Shown here: piece after piece, positions 23,237-31,668 of the stretch
How positions within the stretch are numbered: position 1 is the stretch's first letter
Layout: every line of letters starts with the position of its first letter
Source: JAGVPT01 sp963717445
GTDB taxonomy: Bacteria; Bacteroidota; Ignavibacteria; UBA10030; UBA8401
Length of the DNA: 64,000 nt
Assembly (NCBI GenBank): GCA_963717445.1
Contig: OY970334.1
Span: 3,100,001-3,164,000 of the forward strand
Reading direction: 5' to 3'
The notes under the pieces: model-generated
The model's database searches: none
Seen by the model: the letters and a program-made list of their open reading frames with translations, nothing else
What the model was told of the DNA's origin: nothing
Translations under genes and position numbers: made by a program

Positions 23237-25132
23237 ATGAAAAAAGTCGGACTTCTTATCGTCCTGGTTCTGGCGCATGTCAGTCTATATTCACAGAGCG
23301 TCAACTTCACGGTCACTGTGATAGATTCACTCACTCCGATTAGCCCTCACATTTACGGGACAAATCAACTCCTTAACGGCGGCGAAAACTGGACTGCCCT
23401 CAGGCTTGGGGGCGACAGGCTCACAGGATACAACTGGGAGAATAACGCATCAAATGCTGGCGTCGACTACCTCAATGAAAGCGATGACTATCTTGCGCAA
23501 GTCTTTAACATTTCTCCGGACAGCTCGTCTCTCCCAGGGATCGTGACAGAGGCATTTCATAATCAGGCGCTGCAATTGGGTGCGTACACGCTGGCCACAC
23601 TTCAGATGGCTGGCTTCGTCGCAAAGGACAAGAACGGAGTGGTCGATTCGACTGAAATTGCTCCCTCTTCACGATGGGCGTATGTAAAGTTTGTCAAAGG
23701 AAGCGCATTGTCGCTGACACCGAACTTGAGCAACGATACGGTTTTTATGGATGAGTATGTAAACTTCCTCGTAAACAAAAATGGTGCAGCAAATTCGGCA
23801 ACAGGCATTCAAGGATACAACCTGGATAATGAACCGGATCTCTGGAGTTCATCACACCCACGGCTTCACCCTTCACAGACGACCTGCCAGGAAATTATTC
23901 AACGGTCGGTTGCTTTAGCCAAATCAGTGAAAAACATTGATCCATCTGCCGAAATATTCGGACCGGTCTCATACGGGTTCGATGGCTATTATAGTTTTCA
24001 GAATGCTCCTGATTGGAGCGCTGTCAGTGCAGGCAAGCTGTATACATGGTTCCTCGATTATTATCTAGATCAAATGAAAAAGGCCAGCGATACAGCAGGG
24101 AGAAGACTTCTCGATGTTCTGGATTTGCACTGGTATTCGGCGGCTGTAGGGAGCGACGAGAACGGAATAACCGACCAGGCTGCTACAAGTGCCGCAGATA
24201 ATGCGGCGAGAGTCCAAGCTCCCCGATCGCTCTGGGACAAAAGTTACGCGGAGAATAGCTGGATCGAAGAGTATTACAAAAGCTATCTGCCGCTCATTCC
24301 TAAACTGATGCAATCGATCAATAAATATTATCCCGGCACCAAATTGTCATTCTCTGAATTCAACTATGGTGGTGAAAACGATATCTCCGGTGCGATAGCC
24401 GTTGATGATGTCTTAGGCATCTTCGCTAAATACGGGGTCTATTTCGCCACGATCTGGCCTCTTAGTAGTCCATCTCAATACATCTCGGCAGCCTACGAGA
24501 TGTACAGAAACTATGACGGTGCGAACTCCGCATTTGGTGCGTACTACGTTCCATCACAGACAAGCGACAGCGTTAATTGTTCGATTTACGGTTCCACGAC
24601 ACCGGGAACGAACGAGATCCATCTTATCGTCATCAACAAGAACTACAATGCAAGCGTAATGGGAAATTTTTTAGTTTCATCGTCTCATCAAATTCTAAGC
24701 GGCAGAGTTTGGGAACTCAGCCAAAGTAGCTCAAAAATAAAAGAAGCTGACACTGTGGGGAGTATTTCCAACAACTCGTTCTCATATCCGCTTGAGACAG
24801 CATCGATCTATCACATCGTGTTACAGACGTCAGTAGCGACCAACGTCGCTGAAAAAAACATCGTCCCCGACAAGTTTGAACTCAGTCAAAACTATCCGAA
24901 CCCCTTCAACCCTAGTACAACGATCGCCTTCGATCTTGCACATCAATCGTTTGTATTGTTAAGGGTGTATAATATTCTCGGCCAGGAAGTTGCAACACTT
25001 GTCGATGAGGTCCGTCCGGCGGGGAAATACCGTGAGCAATGGAATGCATCAAATCTCGCCAGTGGTATGTATTTTTATAGTATCAGGACCGGATCGTTCG
25101 CACAGACTCGTAAGATGCTCTTGCTGAAGTAG
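23237..25132 (+). CDS. Secreted GH44 family glycoside hydrolase with T9SS C-terminal domain
   Basis: 631 residues. Signal peptide MKKVGLLIVLVLAHVSLYSQ. Residues about 22-520 match glycoside hydrolase family 44 landmarks: LRLGGDRLTGYNWENNASNAG (55-75), GYNLDNEPDLWSSSHPRLHP with probable acid/base Glu199, DLHWYS, and KLSFSEFNYGG with probable nucleophile Glu374. Family members are endoglucanases or xyloglucanases. The C terminus (about 545-631) is a T9SS sorting domain (LSQNYPNPFNPST, VYNILGQEVATLVDE, LASGMYFYSIRTG). It is thus a surface or released plant-polysaccharide hydrolase. Activity on a given glucan is not shown by the sequence. Confidence 0.88.
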   Translation: MKKVGLLIVLVLAHVSLYSQSVNFTVTVIDSLTPISPHIYGTNQLLNGGENWTALRLGGDRLTGYNWENNASNAGVDYLNESDDYLAQVFNISPDSSSLPGIVTEAFHNQALQLGAYTLATLQMAGFVAKDKNGVVDSTEIAPSSRWAYVKFVKGSALSLTPNLSNDTVFMDEYVNFLVNKNGAANSATGIQGYNLDNEPDLWSSSHPRLHPSQTTCQEIIQRSVALAKSVKNIDPSAEIFGPVSYGFDGYYSFQNAPDWSAVSAGKLYTWFLDYYLDQMKKASDTAGRRLLDVLDLHWYSAAVGSDENGITDQAATSAADNAARVQAPRSLWDKSYAENSWIEEYYKSYLPLIPKLMQSINKYYPGTKLSFSEFNYGGENDISGAIAVDDVLGIFAKYGVYFATIWPLSSPSQYISAAYEMYRNYDGANSAFGAYYVPSQTSDSVNCSIYGSTTPGTNEIHLIVINKNYNASVMGNFLVSSSHQILSGRVWELSQSSSKIKEADTVGSISNNSFSYPLETASIYHIVLQTSVATNVAEKNIVPDKFELSQNYPNPFNPSTTIAFDLAHQSFVLLRVYNILGQEVATLVDEVRPAGKYREQWNASNLASGMYFYSIRTGSFAQTRKMLLLK

Positions 25133-25164
25133 TCTCTTATTTCAAAACAAACTCGAGAGTCTTT

Positions 25165-26181
25165 ATGGCCACACATTCAACAAAAATCAAAAGGGAGCAA
25201 TCTCCCTCACGAATACTTGACACCATCTACGCGTTCCGGCCTGCACGTGTTCTTCTTTCTTCATTCGAGCTTGGCATCTTCAGCGCGATTGGCGACAGCC
25301 CGAAGGAGTCCAGAGAAATTGCACAGACACTTGGGACATCTGAGCGTGCGACGGACAGGTTGATGAACGCTCTGTGCGGGATGGGATTCCTGAAGAAGAA
25401 GCAAGGTAGATTCAAGAACACTCCGCTCACAACCCGGTATCTTGTGAAAGACAAACCCGATTATCTCGGCGGCCTGATGCATCAGGTTGCTCTGTGGAAG
25501 ACATGGAGCACACTCACGCAGGCGGTGCGCGAAGGATCATCTGTCACCGTGCGTGGTGAGATCGGTGATCGGGGAAGCGAGTGGCTCGAAGCGTTTATAG
25601 AAGCCATGCACATGCGTGCGCGGGGGCAGGCAGGGATCGTGGCAAGGCTGATCAATCTTCGAGGTGTAAGAAGAGTCCTTGATGTCGGGGGCGGATCCGG
25701 GGCATTCTCAATGGCTTTCGTTAGAACAAAGAAAGGGGTCCGGGCAGTCGTCTTCGATCTCCCACAAGTGACCGTTCTGACACGCAAATTCCTTGAAAGG
25801 GAAGGTTTGACTAACAGCATAGAGACCGCGGATGGAAACTATGAAACCGACTCACTGGGGAGCGGATTTGACCTCGTGTTCCTTTCAGCGATTATTCATA
25901 GCAATTCCGCCGAAGTCAACAGGCTCCTGTTCAAGAAGGCGAACGATGCGCTAACTCCGGGCGGACGACTCGTTGTGTTGGATCACGTCATGAAGGAGGA
26001 ACGGACAGCTCCGCTTGCCGGCGCTTTCTTTTCACTCAATATGCTTGTGGGAACAAAAGCTGGCGATACATACACGGAATCGGAGATTCGGCAATGGATG
26101 ACCGAAGCCGGGTTCAATGACATCCGAAGGAAGAACACTCCATTCGGAACGGACTTAATGATCGGAAAAAAGAAAACATAG
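25165..26181 (+). CDS. SAM-dependent O-methyltransferase (acetylserotonin-type fold)
   Basis: 338 residues. The N-terminal winged-helix dimerization domain (SRILDTIYAFRPARVLLSSFELGIFSAIGDSPKE, ATDRLMNALCGMGFLKKKQGRF) precedes the methyltransferase domain with the SAM-binding motif RRVLDVGGGSGAFSMAF (about 170-186). A GFDLVFLSAIIHSN strand follows. The layout is that of plant-like O-methyltransferases and of the bacteriochlorophyll C-20 methyltransferase BchU. The catalytic histidine/glutamate positions could not be verified. It starts 32 bases after the GH44 gene. The substrate is unknown; photosynthesis genes are not visible, so BchU should not be assumed. Confidence 0.85.
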   Translation: MATHSTKIKREQSPSRILDTIYAFRPARVLLSSFELGIFSAIGDSPKESREIAQTLGTSERATDRLMNALCGMGFLKKKQGRFKNTPLTTRYLVKDKPDYLGGLMHQVALWKTWSTLTQAVREGSSVTVRGEIGDRGSEWLEAFIEAMHMRARGQAGIVARLINLRGVRRVLDVGGGSGAFSMAFVRTKKGVRAVVFDLPQVTVLTRKFLEREGLTNSIETADGNYETDSLGSGFDLVFLSAIIHSNSAEVNRLLFKKANDALTPGGRLVVLDHVMKEERTAPLAGAFFSLNMLVGTKAGDTYTESEIRQWMTEAGFNDIRRKNTPFGTDLMIGKKKT

Positions 26182-26632
26182 TATTGAGGTTGCAGCCACT
26201 CAGTCTTGCTAAAACGCATTGCCTGATAATTGCACATGACAAAAGCATTCAACGGCCATTGCAATCCTTGTTTCTTCATCAGGCCGTTTCCATTCGATGT
26301 GTTTATGGGGTAATTTTAATACATTTCGGAGACTATAATCTCCAATTGAGTAGTGGCTTAATTAGAATAAAGCTCAAAGGTTTTTTATGGGAAGAGGAAA
26401 GTATCGCGCAAAAACGCCAAGCCGCAAGGAAAACGTATCAATTCTCTTTGCGCCTCAGCGACTTTGCGCGAACAAGCTTTATTCCTATCCCAAATTAAGG
26501 CACTACCTCCAATTGCAAACAATAGTATTGTTTTGTATAATGTATTAAATGAATGGACTATCAGTCGCAGCTTATCTTCCTAAGTGCGAAATGAATTCCA
26601 GAAAAAAGTTGTTGAAAGAGTGATTCTAACAG
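26182..26632. other. Intergenic region with a MITE-like element
   Basis: No gene. Bases 26182-26349 are AT-rich without structure. The element at 26350-26506 follows, and 26507-26632 lead to the tRNA-Ala copies. Confidence 0.4.
26350..26506. mobile_element. MITE-like element, GTAGTG ends, CGCAAAnACGC core
   Basis: The left end GTAGTGGCTTAATT (26350-26363) matches the reverse complement of the right end, GTAGTGCCTTAATTTG, with one mismatch, and AATAAAGCT also recurs inverted just inside. The core pairs CGCGCAAAAACGCCAAG with CTTTGCGCCTCAGCGACTTTGCGCG. It shares ends with 3345-3513 and 61735-61860, and its core type with 4538-4656 and 56253-56366. Confidence 0.65.
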
Positions 26633-26748
26633 GGGGCTGTAGCTCAGTTGGTCTACAACTCTACGAGTCGTAGACTCGTAGAGGAGAGTCCCGCCATAGG
26701 GCGGGATTCGCAACGAATAGGTCGCCCTCCCAAGGAGGGTCAGTTCCA
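26633..26748 (+). pseudogene. Broken tRNA-Ala copy carrying foreign hairpins
   Basis: It retains the first 19 bases of the intact tRNA-Ala (GGGGCTGTAGCTCAGTTGG), then GAGAG, the anticodon stem arms ATTCG and CGAAT with AGGTCG, and the acceptor tail TCAGTTCCA, in the right order. The D-loop is interrupted by a hairpin CTCTACGAGT/ACTCGTAGAG (26659-26683), the next joint by TCCCGCC/GGCGGGA (26689-26706), and the whole T arm is replaced by CCCTCC/GGAGGG (26725-26739). The anticodon loop lost four bases, so it cannot decode. An intact tRNA-Ala follows 31 bases later. Confidence 0.75.
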
Positions 26749-26778
26749 CAAAACAAAAATTAATCAATGGATATACTC

Positions 26779-26851
26779 GGGGCTGTAGCTCAGTTGGGAG
26801 AGCGATTCGTTCGCAACGAATAGGTCGTCGGTTCGATCCCGATCAGCTCCA
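26779..26851 (+). tRNA. tRNA-Ala (anticodon CGC)
   Basis: Acceptor stem GGGGCTG/CAGCTCC with the G3-U70 pair that identifies alanine tRNA, D arm GCTC/GAGC, anticodon stem ATTCG/CGAAT around the loop TTCGCAA (anticodon CGC, reads GCG), and T arm GTCGG TTCGATC CCGAT. The discriminator is A; CCA is not encoded. Confidence 0.93.
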
Positions 26852-26926
26852 CGGAAAAACAATTAAGAATTAGGAATTAAAAATTAAGAATGATTGATCA
26901 TTGTTAATTGTTGATTGCTAATTGTT

Positions 26927-27025
26927 AAGGTCAAGCCCTGTACAACCGTAAGTCGCCCAACCCCGCCAGGTCCGGAAGGAAGCAACGGCCCGCTACCGAA
27001 AGTGTGATACAGTAAGCTTGACCTT
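26927..27025 (+). ncRNA. ffs: Signal recognition particle RNA, small bacterial type
   Basis: The ends AAGGTCAAGC and GCTTGACCTT are complementary, and the apical loop region contains CCAGGTCCGGAAGGAAGCAA with the conserved GGAAG tetraloop flank. The length (about 99 bases) fits the 4.5S form. A T-run at 27022-27029 directly follows the closing stem and should end transcription. The RNA binds Ffh and works in co-translational targeting to the membrane. Confidence 0.93.
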
Positions 27026-27372
27026 TTTTATTGGGATTATGACAATAGTCCTTGCCAATTAAAGAACTTGCAAGCTGCTCATATTTTTCGTACTTTTACC
27101 TTGAATTTTTATAAAAAGGGCAAACGTCCCTTTTTAGTGCGGCAAAAGGCATGTTCCGGTTACTCTTAAAGGCAGTTGAGTTTGGGATTGCCGTTGTGAA
27201 GGGTCCGAGGTAGAGCCTTCTTGCTAAGCGGGGAATAAGATTCACAGATGTTCAAAATCCATCACACAAGCAATGATAGACAGGAAATTGCGCTATTCCA
27301 CTATTCAATTGTTCCGTGCCACAAGGGGATTAACAATTATTTTATTCGGCGCAATACAAGGAATTTTGTTTC
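27026..27372. other. Intergenic region between SRP RNA and rng
   Basis: About 345 bases with no gene. It holds a stem AAAAAGGG/CCCTTTTT with a seven-base loop (27113-27135), terminator-like on either strand, and a GC-richer stretch (about 27140-27230) whose role is unknown. Confidence 0.4.
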
Positions 27373-29031
27373 ATGAGAAAAGAAATAGTTATCAACTCCA
27401 CCGCGAACGAGATTCGGATCGCAATTACCGAAGAGGGTAAGCTTGCCGAACTTTTCGTCGAGACACCGGAAAAGGAAAGGCTGGTCGGGGACATATACGT
27501 CGGTAAGGTCGCGAAGGTTATGCCCGGAATCCAGGCCGCCTTTATCGATGTCGGCCTTCCGCAAGACGCATTCCTCCATTTTTCCGATATCGGGGCATCG
27601 TTAGGCCAGTATAACGCAATGCTCGGAGAAGACTCCGATATCGATACGGAAGCGGACGATGAAGACGAAGAGTCGCCTCATCCAGCCCCTCCCGTTGCTG
27701 CGCCGCCATCGGATGGCACAGCGACAGCCGTTGCCGTTCAACCGCCGCCCGTAAGAACCGGAGACCGTCACGACCACAGGCCCCGTTATGAGCGACAGCA
27801 CCGCAACGTCAACCTCACCAAGGGCCAGGAAATCATCGTGCAGGTGACGAAGGAACCTGTCGGGAAGAAGGGAGTCCGCGTCACAACGGAAGTTTCTCTC
27901 CCCGGGCGCTTTCTTGTACTCCTCCCGTTTGACGGAAAAGTCGGCATCTCGAAAAAAATCAGCAGCTTCAAAGAGAAGCGGCGCCTGAGAAAACTCGTCC
28001 GCAGCATTCTCCCGCCGTCGTTCGGCGTTATTGTCCGGACGAACGCAGAGAACCAGGATGAACAGGTGTTTCTTCAGGACCTGGAGTCGCTCTTGACGAC
28101 GTGGAAGGAAATTGAAAAGGGAGTGAAGGAAGAGACCGCTCCTGCATTGCTCTATAAAGATATGGCGACAACGTCGAGCGTCATCCGCGACCTCTTCAGC
28201 GAGGATGTTCAGCGTGTCGTGATCGACAACAAGAAATTGTTTAAGGAGATCAAAACGTATGTCAAGCTCGTCTCCCCGCAAATGGTGGAGAAGGTTGAAT
28301 ACTACGGAAAAAGGGAACCGATCTTCGATGTGTTCGGCGTTGAAAAAGAAATTGCCACAACGCTGGCGAGAAAAGTCTGGCTGAAAAGCGGTGGCTACAT
28401 CATTATCGACCACACGGAGGCGATGACAGTCATCGATGTGAACAGCGGCCGGTACGCAGCAAAACAGGAACAGGAATTGAATTCCCTGAAAACCGACCTT
28501 GAAGCCGCCCGCGAAATATGCCGGCAGCTCCGCCTGCGCGACCTCGGCGGCATTATCGTCATCGACTTCATCGATATCGCTGATGAGAAGAACAAAAAGA
28601 AAGTTTACGATGAGCTGAAAAAAGAATTCCGGAAAGACCGGGCCAAAGCGACGGTGCTGCCGATGACGGAATTCTGCCTTGTGCAAATTACGAGACAGCG
28701 GATCCGGCAAAGCATCATCCATAGCTTCACAGAACCGTGCCCTGTATGCGGTGGCAGCGGATTGATTCAATCCAAGACGACCATTGTGAGTCAGATCGAG
28801 CGGTGGATCCGCCGGTTCAAATCGGAATCGAAGGAATTTCGCCTCATCCTTCGCGTGCACCCGAGTATCGCGCAGCACTTAACGGGGGGAACCATCAGCC
28901 GGCTGACAAAAATCAAGCTGCGGTTTTTTGTTCAGATCAAGCTTGAAGAAGACAAAGGGCTTGCGATCGATGAATTCCGGTTCATTTCGCGGAAGCAGGA
29001 CAAAGACATCACTGCTCAGTATAAATCGTAA
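27373..29031 (+). CDS. rng: Ribonuclease E/G family endoribonuclease
   Basis: 552 residues. Residues about 35-65 plus 145-165 form an S1 RNA-binding domain (RLVGDIYVGKVAKVMPGIQAAF, then QEIIVQVTKEPVGKKGVRVTT), split by an acidic/proline-rich insert at about 80-140. The catalytic domain has the magnesium site (TVIDVNSGRY and GGIIVIDFIDI) and the zinc link CPVCGGSG near residue 458. The enzyme makes single-strand cuts in rRNA and mRNA in the cytoplasm. The length suits RNase G rather than full RNase E, which has a long C-terminal scaffold. The gene starts an apparent run with transaldolase and gcvT. Confidence 0.93.
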   Translation: MRKEIVINSTANEIRIAITEEGKLAELFVETPEKERLVGDIYVGKVAKVMPGIQAAFIDVGLPQDAFLHFSDIGASLGQYNAMLGEDSDIDTEADDEDEESPHPAPPVAAPPSDGTATAVAVQPPPVRTGDRHDHRPRYERQHRNVNLTKGQEIIVQVTKEPVGKKGVRVTTEVSLPGRFLVLLPFDGKVGISKKISSFKEKRRLRKLVRSILPPSFGVIVRTNAENQDEQVFLQDLESLLTTWKEIEKGVKEETAPALLYKDMATTSSVIRDLFSEDVQRVVIDNKKLFKEIKTYVKLVSPQMVEKVEYYGKREPIFDVFGVEKEIATTLARKVWLKSGGYIIIDHTEAMTVIDVNSGRYAAKQEQELNSLKTDLEAAREICRQLRLRDLGGIIVIDFIDIADEKNKKKVYDELKKEFRKDRAKATVLPMTEFCLVQITRQRIRQSIIHSFTEPCPVCGGSGLIQSKTTIVSQIERWIRRFKSESKEFRLILRVHPSIAQHLTGGTISRLTKIKLRFFVQIKLEEDKGLAIDEFRFISRKQDKDITAQYKS

Positions 29032-29042
29032 GGAGTTTTTCC

Positions 29043-29690
29043 ATGAAGTTTTTTATTGACACTGCAAGCATCGCAGAGATAAAGGAAGCAAACGACCTCG
29101 GAGTCCTCGACGGCGTTACGACAAACCCGAGCCTCGTCGCGAAAGAAGGGAAAGAATTCATTCCTCTCCTCAAAGAGATATGCGCGATTGTCAGCGGACC
29201 GGTGAGCGCGGAGGTGCTTTCGACCGAATTCGACGGGATGATGAAAGAAGGACGCGAGCTTGCAAAGATCCACGAAAATATTGTCGTGAAAGTTCCGCTC
29301 ATTAAAGACGGACTGAAGGCAGTCAAGGCATTGAAGGCCGAGGGGATCCGCACCAACGTGACACTCTGCTTCTCTGCCAATCAGGCGCTTCTTGCCGCCA
29401 AAGCGGGTGCGTTTTTTATCAGCCCGTTCGTCGGGAGGCTGGACGATATCAGCCAGAACGGAATGGAGTTGATCGGACAGATTGTAACGATCTACCATAA
29501 TTACGGCTACGATACGCAGGTGCTCGTCGCCAGCGTGCGCCATCCGCTTCACGTCATCGACGCGGCAATGATGGGGGCCGACATTTGCACCATGCCGTTC
29601 AAAGTGATCGACCAGCTTATCAAACATCCGCTGACCGATATCGGCATTGAACGGTTTCTTTCCGACTGGAAAAAAGGCCAAAAGAAATGA
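29043..29690 (+). CDS. Transaldolase, TalC/Fsa-type short form
   Basis: 215 residues, the short transaldolase/fructose-6-phosphate aldolase subfamily. MKFFIDTASIAEIKEANDLG and GVTTNPSLVAKEG (residues 1-40) are diagnostic. The Schiff-base lysine lies in the ENIVVKVPLIKDG segment (about residue 85). NVTLCFSANQALLAAKAGA, ISPFVGRLDDIS and QVLVASVRHPLHVIDAAMMGADICT complete the barrel. It works in the pentose phosphate pathway. An AAGGAG (29030-29035) lies upstream, and its last four bases overlap gcvT (ATGA), so translation is probably coupled. Confidence 0.93.
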   Translation: MKFFIDTASIAEIKEANDLGVLDGVTTNPSLVAKEGKEFIPLLKEICAIVSGPVSAEVLSTEFDGMMKEGRELAKIHENIVVKVPLIKDGLKAVKALKAEGIRTNVTLCFSANQALLAAKAGAFFISPFVGRLDDISQNGMELIGQIVTIYHNYGYDTQVLVASVRHPLHVIDAAMMGADICTMPFKVIDQLIKHPLTDIGIERFLSDWKKGQKK

Positions 29691-30778
29691 AACAGACGCC
29701 GTTCCACACGATCCATCGGCAGCTCGGCGCAAAGATGGTATCGTTCGGCGGATTTGAAATGCCGGTGCAATACACCAGCATTATCGAAGAACACAAAGCC
29801 GTGCGCAATGCCGTTGGCGTGTTCGATACGTCGCACATGGGTGAGTTTATCGTGAAAGGAAAAAATGCAGAGGCATTTCTCCAGCGTGTAACGGTAAACG
29901 ACGTTGCGAAGCTTGTCCCCGGAGAAGCGCAGTACTCGGCGATGTGTTATGACGATGCAGGTATTGTCGACGACCTTCTCATCTACAGGATTGGGGGGGA
30001 TCATTTCATGGTCGTGGTGAACGCATCGAACACCGATAAAGATTTTGAGTGGATGAACCGTCATCTCATGCCCGACGTTGAATTCCGTAACACGAGTGAC
30101 GCCACGGCACTGCTTGCGATCCAGGGGCCGCAGTCGTGCACGGCACTGCAGAGGCTCACCTCCGTCGATCTGAAATCGATTCCGTACTATCGGTTCAGAG
30201 AAGGGAGCGTTAGCGGAGTTGACATGATCATCTCACGGACAGGGTATACCGGTGAACTCGGTTATGAGATTTATTTTTCTCCTTCGTATGCGGAAAATGT
30301 GTGGCAATCTCTTTTTAAGGCCGGGAAAGATTGCGGTATCACACCCGTGGGACTTGGTGCCCGGGATACGCTGAGGCTTGAAATGGGGTACTGTCTGTAC
30401 GGAAACGATATCGACCAAACGACCAACACACTGGAGGCAGGCCTCGGCTGGATCACGAAGCTCAAAAAAGGTGACTTTATAGGCAAGCCGGTACTGGAAA
30501 AAGTGAACACTGAAGGCTTGAAGAGGAAGCTTGTGGGTGTGGAGATTGAAGAGAAAGCCATCGCCCGCCACGGGTATGCAATTCACTCGAACGGGACGCA
30601 CGTCGGCTCGGTGACGAGCGGGACATTTTCTCCCACGCTCGAAAAAGGGATTGCCATGGGCTATGTCGACGCGCCGTACTCTTCGGTAGGAAACCCGGTG
30701 CACATCGATGTGCGGGGTAAATCGGTACGAGGGAAAATTGCTGCCTTGCCGTTTTTAAAGAAAAGAGATAAGAAGTAA
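29687..30778 (+). CDS. gcvT: Aminomethyltransferase, glycine cleavage system T protein
   Basis: 363 residues, normal for GcvT. QTPFHTIHRQLGAKMVSFGGFEMPVQY opens the folate-binding fold, followed by VFDTSHMGEFIVKGKNAEAFLQRVTVNDV and the central MISRTGYTGELGYEIYF. GLGARDTLRLEMGYCLYGND lies in the substrate pocket, and RHGYAIHSNGTHVGSVTSGTFSPTL is the C-terminal barrel. The enzyme transfers the methylene group of glycine-derived aminomethyl-lipoate to tetrahydrofolate. Other Gcv proteins are not in this window. It overlaps the transaldolase gene. Confidence 0.95.
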   Translation: MKQTPFHTIHRQLGAKMVSFGGFEMPVQYTSIIEEHKAVRNAVGVFDTSHMGEFIVKGKNAEAFLQRVTVNDVAKLVPGEAQYSAMCYDDAGIVDDLLIYRIGGDHFMVVVNASNTDKDFEWMNRHLMPDVEFRNTSDATALLAIQGPQSCTALQRLTSVDLKSIPYYRFREGSVSGVDMIISRTGYTGELGYEIYFSPSYAENVWQSLFKAGKDCGITPVGLGARDTLRLEMGYCLYGNDIDQTTNTLEAGLGWITKLKKGDFIGKPVLEKVNTEGLKRKLVGVEIEEKAIARHGYAIHSNGTHVGSVTSGTFSPTLEKGIAMGYVDAPYSSVGNPVHIDVRGKSVRGKIAALPFLKKRDKK

Positions 30779-30888
30779 GAAGTGCTCATGCTATCTAACA
30801 CCTAATACCCATAACCTAAAGCTTTGTCTAAAACCAAAAAGGGATTTTCTTCGAGCGTTAACGATGATTACAGAGACAAGGTGTTGTG

Positions 30889-31659
30889 ATGAAAATTGAC
30901 GTCTACTTTTCACCGGCTCAAGTCGACGAGATGCAACTGCGAGACAAGAACGTCGTCGTGATCGACGTGCTGCGGGCGAGCACGACCATCGTCACAGCGT
31001 TGAACAACGGCGCACGCGAAATTATCCCGGTCGGTTCGATCGAATCGGCAGTGAAAGTGTCGGGAAACCTTTTTGGCGATGTCGTCCTTCGCGGGGGCGA
31101 AAGAAACGGAAAAATCATTACCGGATTCAACTTAGGAAATTCTCCCAGCGAGTATACGGAAGACGCGGTGAAAGGGAAATCCATCATCTTCTGCACGACA
31201 AACGGGTCCTCCGCAATGGCGAAGGCAAAGTACGCCAAGCGAATGGCGGTCGGCGGTTTTATCAATGTCTCGCTCGTTGCAGACTTTATACGCCAGGCAG
31301 GCGAAGACTTTTCCATCGTCTGTGCCGGCGACAAGCAGCTTTTTTGCATTGAAGATGCGGTTTGCGCGGGTATGCTGGTCAAAATGCTTGTGGAAGGCTC
31401 CCCCGTCGTTGTCGACGTGAACGATGCGGCCGGCGCCGCGCAGGTGCTCTACAAAACCGTCGCCAAGAATCTGCTCAAAATGGCAAAAAGCTCCGACCAT
31501 GGAAAATATCTCGTCGACATCGGTTTTGAAAGCGACCTTAAAACATGCGTCACTGTCGATTCCATTCCCGTGCTGCCGCTCCTTATCGGCAACGTCATCA
31601 AGCTGAAAAAGGATGAGACCAAGCACTCCATTACTCTTGATGTTCAAGAGGGATCATAA
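30889..31659 (+). CDS. comB: 2-phosphosulfolactate phosphatase family protein
   Basis: 256 residues from ATG 30889; an adjacent GTG at 30886 is equally open. The family signature is visible: MKIDVYFSPAQVDEMQLRDK, VVVIDVLRASTTIVTALNNGA and VVLRGGERNGKIITGFNLGNSPSEY, then TTNGSSAMAKAK and FSIVCAGD. In methanogens the enzyme makes sulfolactate for coenzyme M; many bacteria have homologues whose substrate is not settled. No other coenzyme M or sulfolactate genes are near, so the name follows family membership only. It stands between gcvT and ftsK with a 10-base gap to ftsK. Confidence 0.88.
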   Translation: MKIDVYFSPAQVDEMQLRDKNVVVIDVLRASTTIVTALNNGAREIIPVGSIESAVKVSGNLFGDVVLRGGERNGKIITGFNLGNSPSEYTEDAVKGKSIIFCTTNGSSAMAKAKYAKRMAVGGFINVSLVADFIRQAGEDFSIVCAGDKQLFCIEDAVCAGMLVKMLVEGSPVVVDVNDAAGAAQVLYKTVAKNLLKMAKSSDHGKYLVDIGFESDLKTCVTVDSIPVLPLLIGNVIKLKKDETKHSITLDVQEGS

Positions 31660-31668
31660 ATTTTTTCG

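Noticed and set aside
25165..26181. Bacteriochlorophyll C-20 methyltransferase BchU
   Set aside because: The fold is shared with many O-methyltransferases, and no photosynthesis gene is present in the window, so a specific name is not justified.
27140..27230. Possible small RNA (6S-like or tmRNA-like) downstream of the SRP RNA
   Set aside because: No conserved core, no clear long stem and no terminator at its end could be seen.
27601..28878. Long minus-strand open frame of 425 codons
   Set aside because: It lies entirely antisense to the well-supported rng gene and has no recognisable domain.
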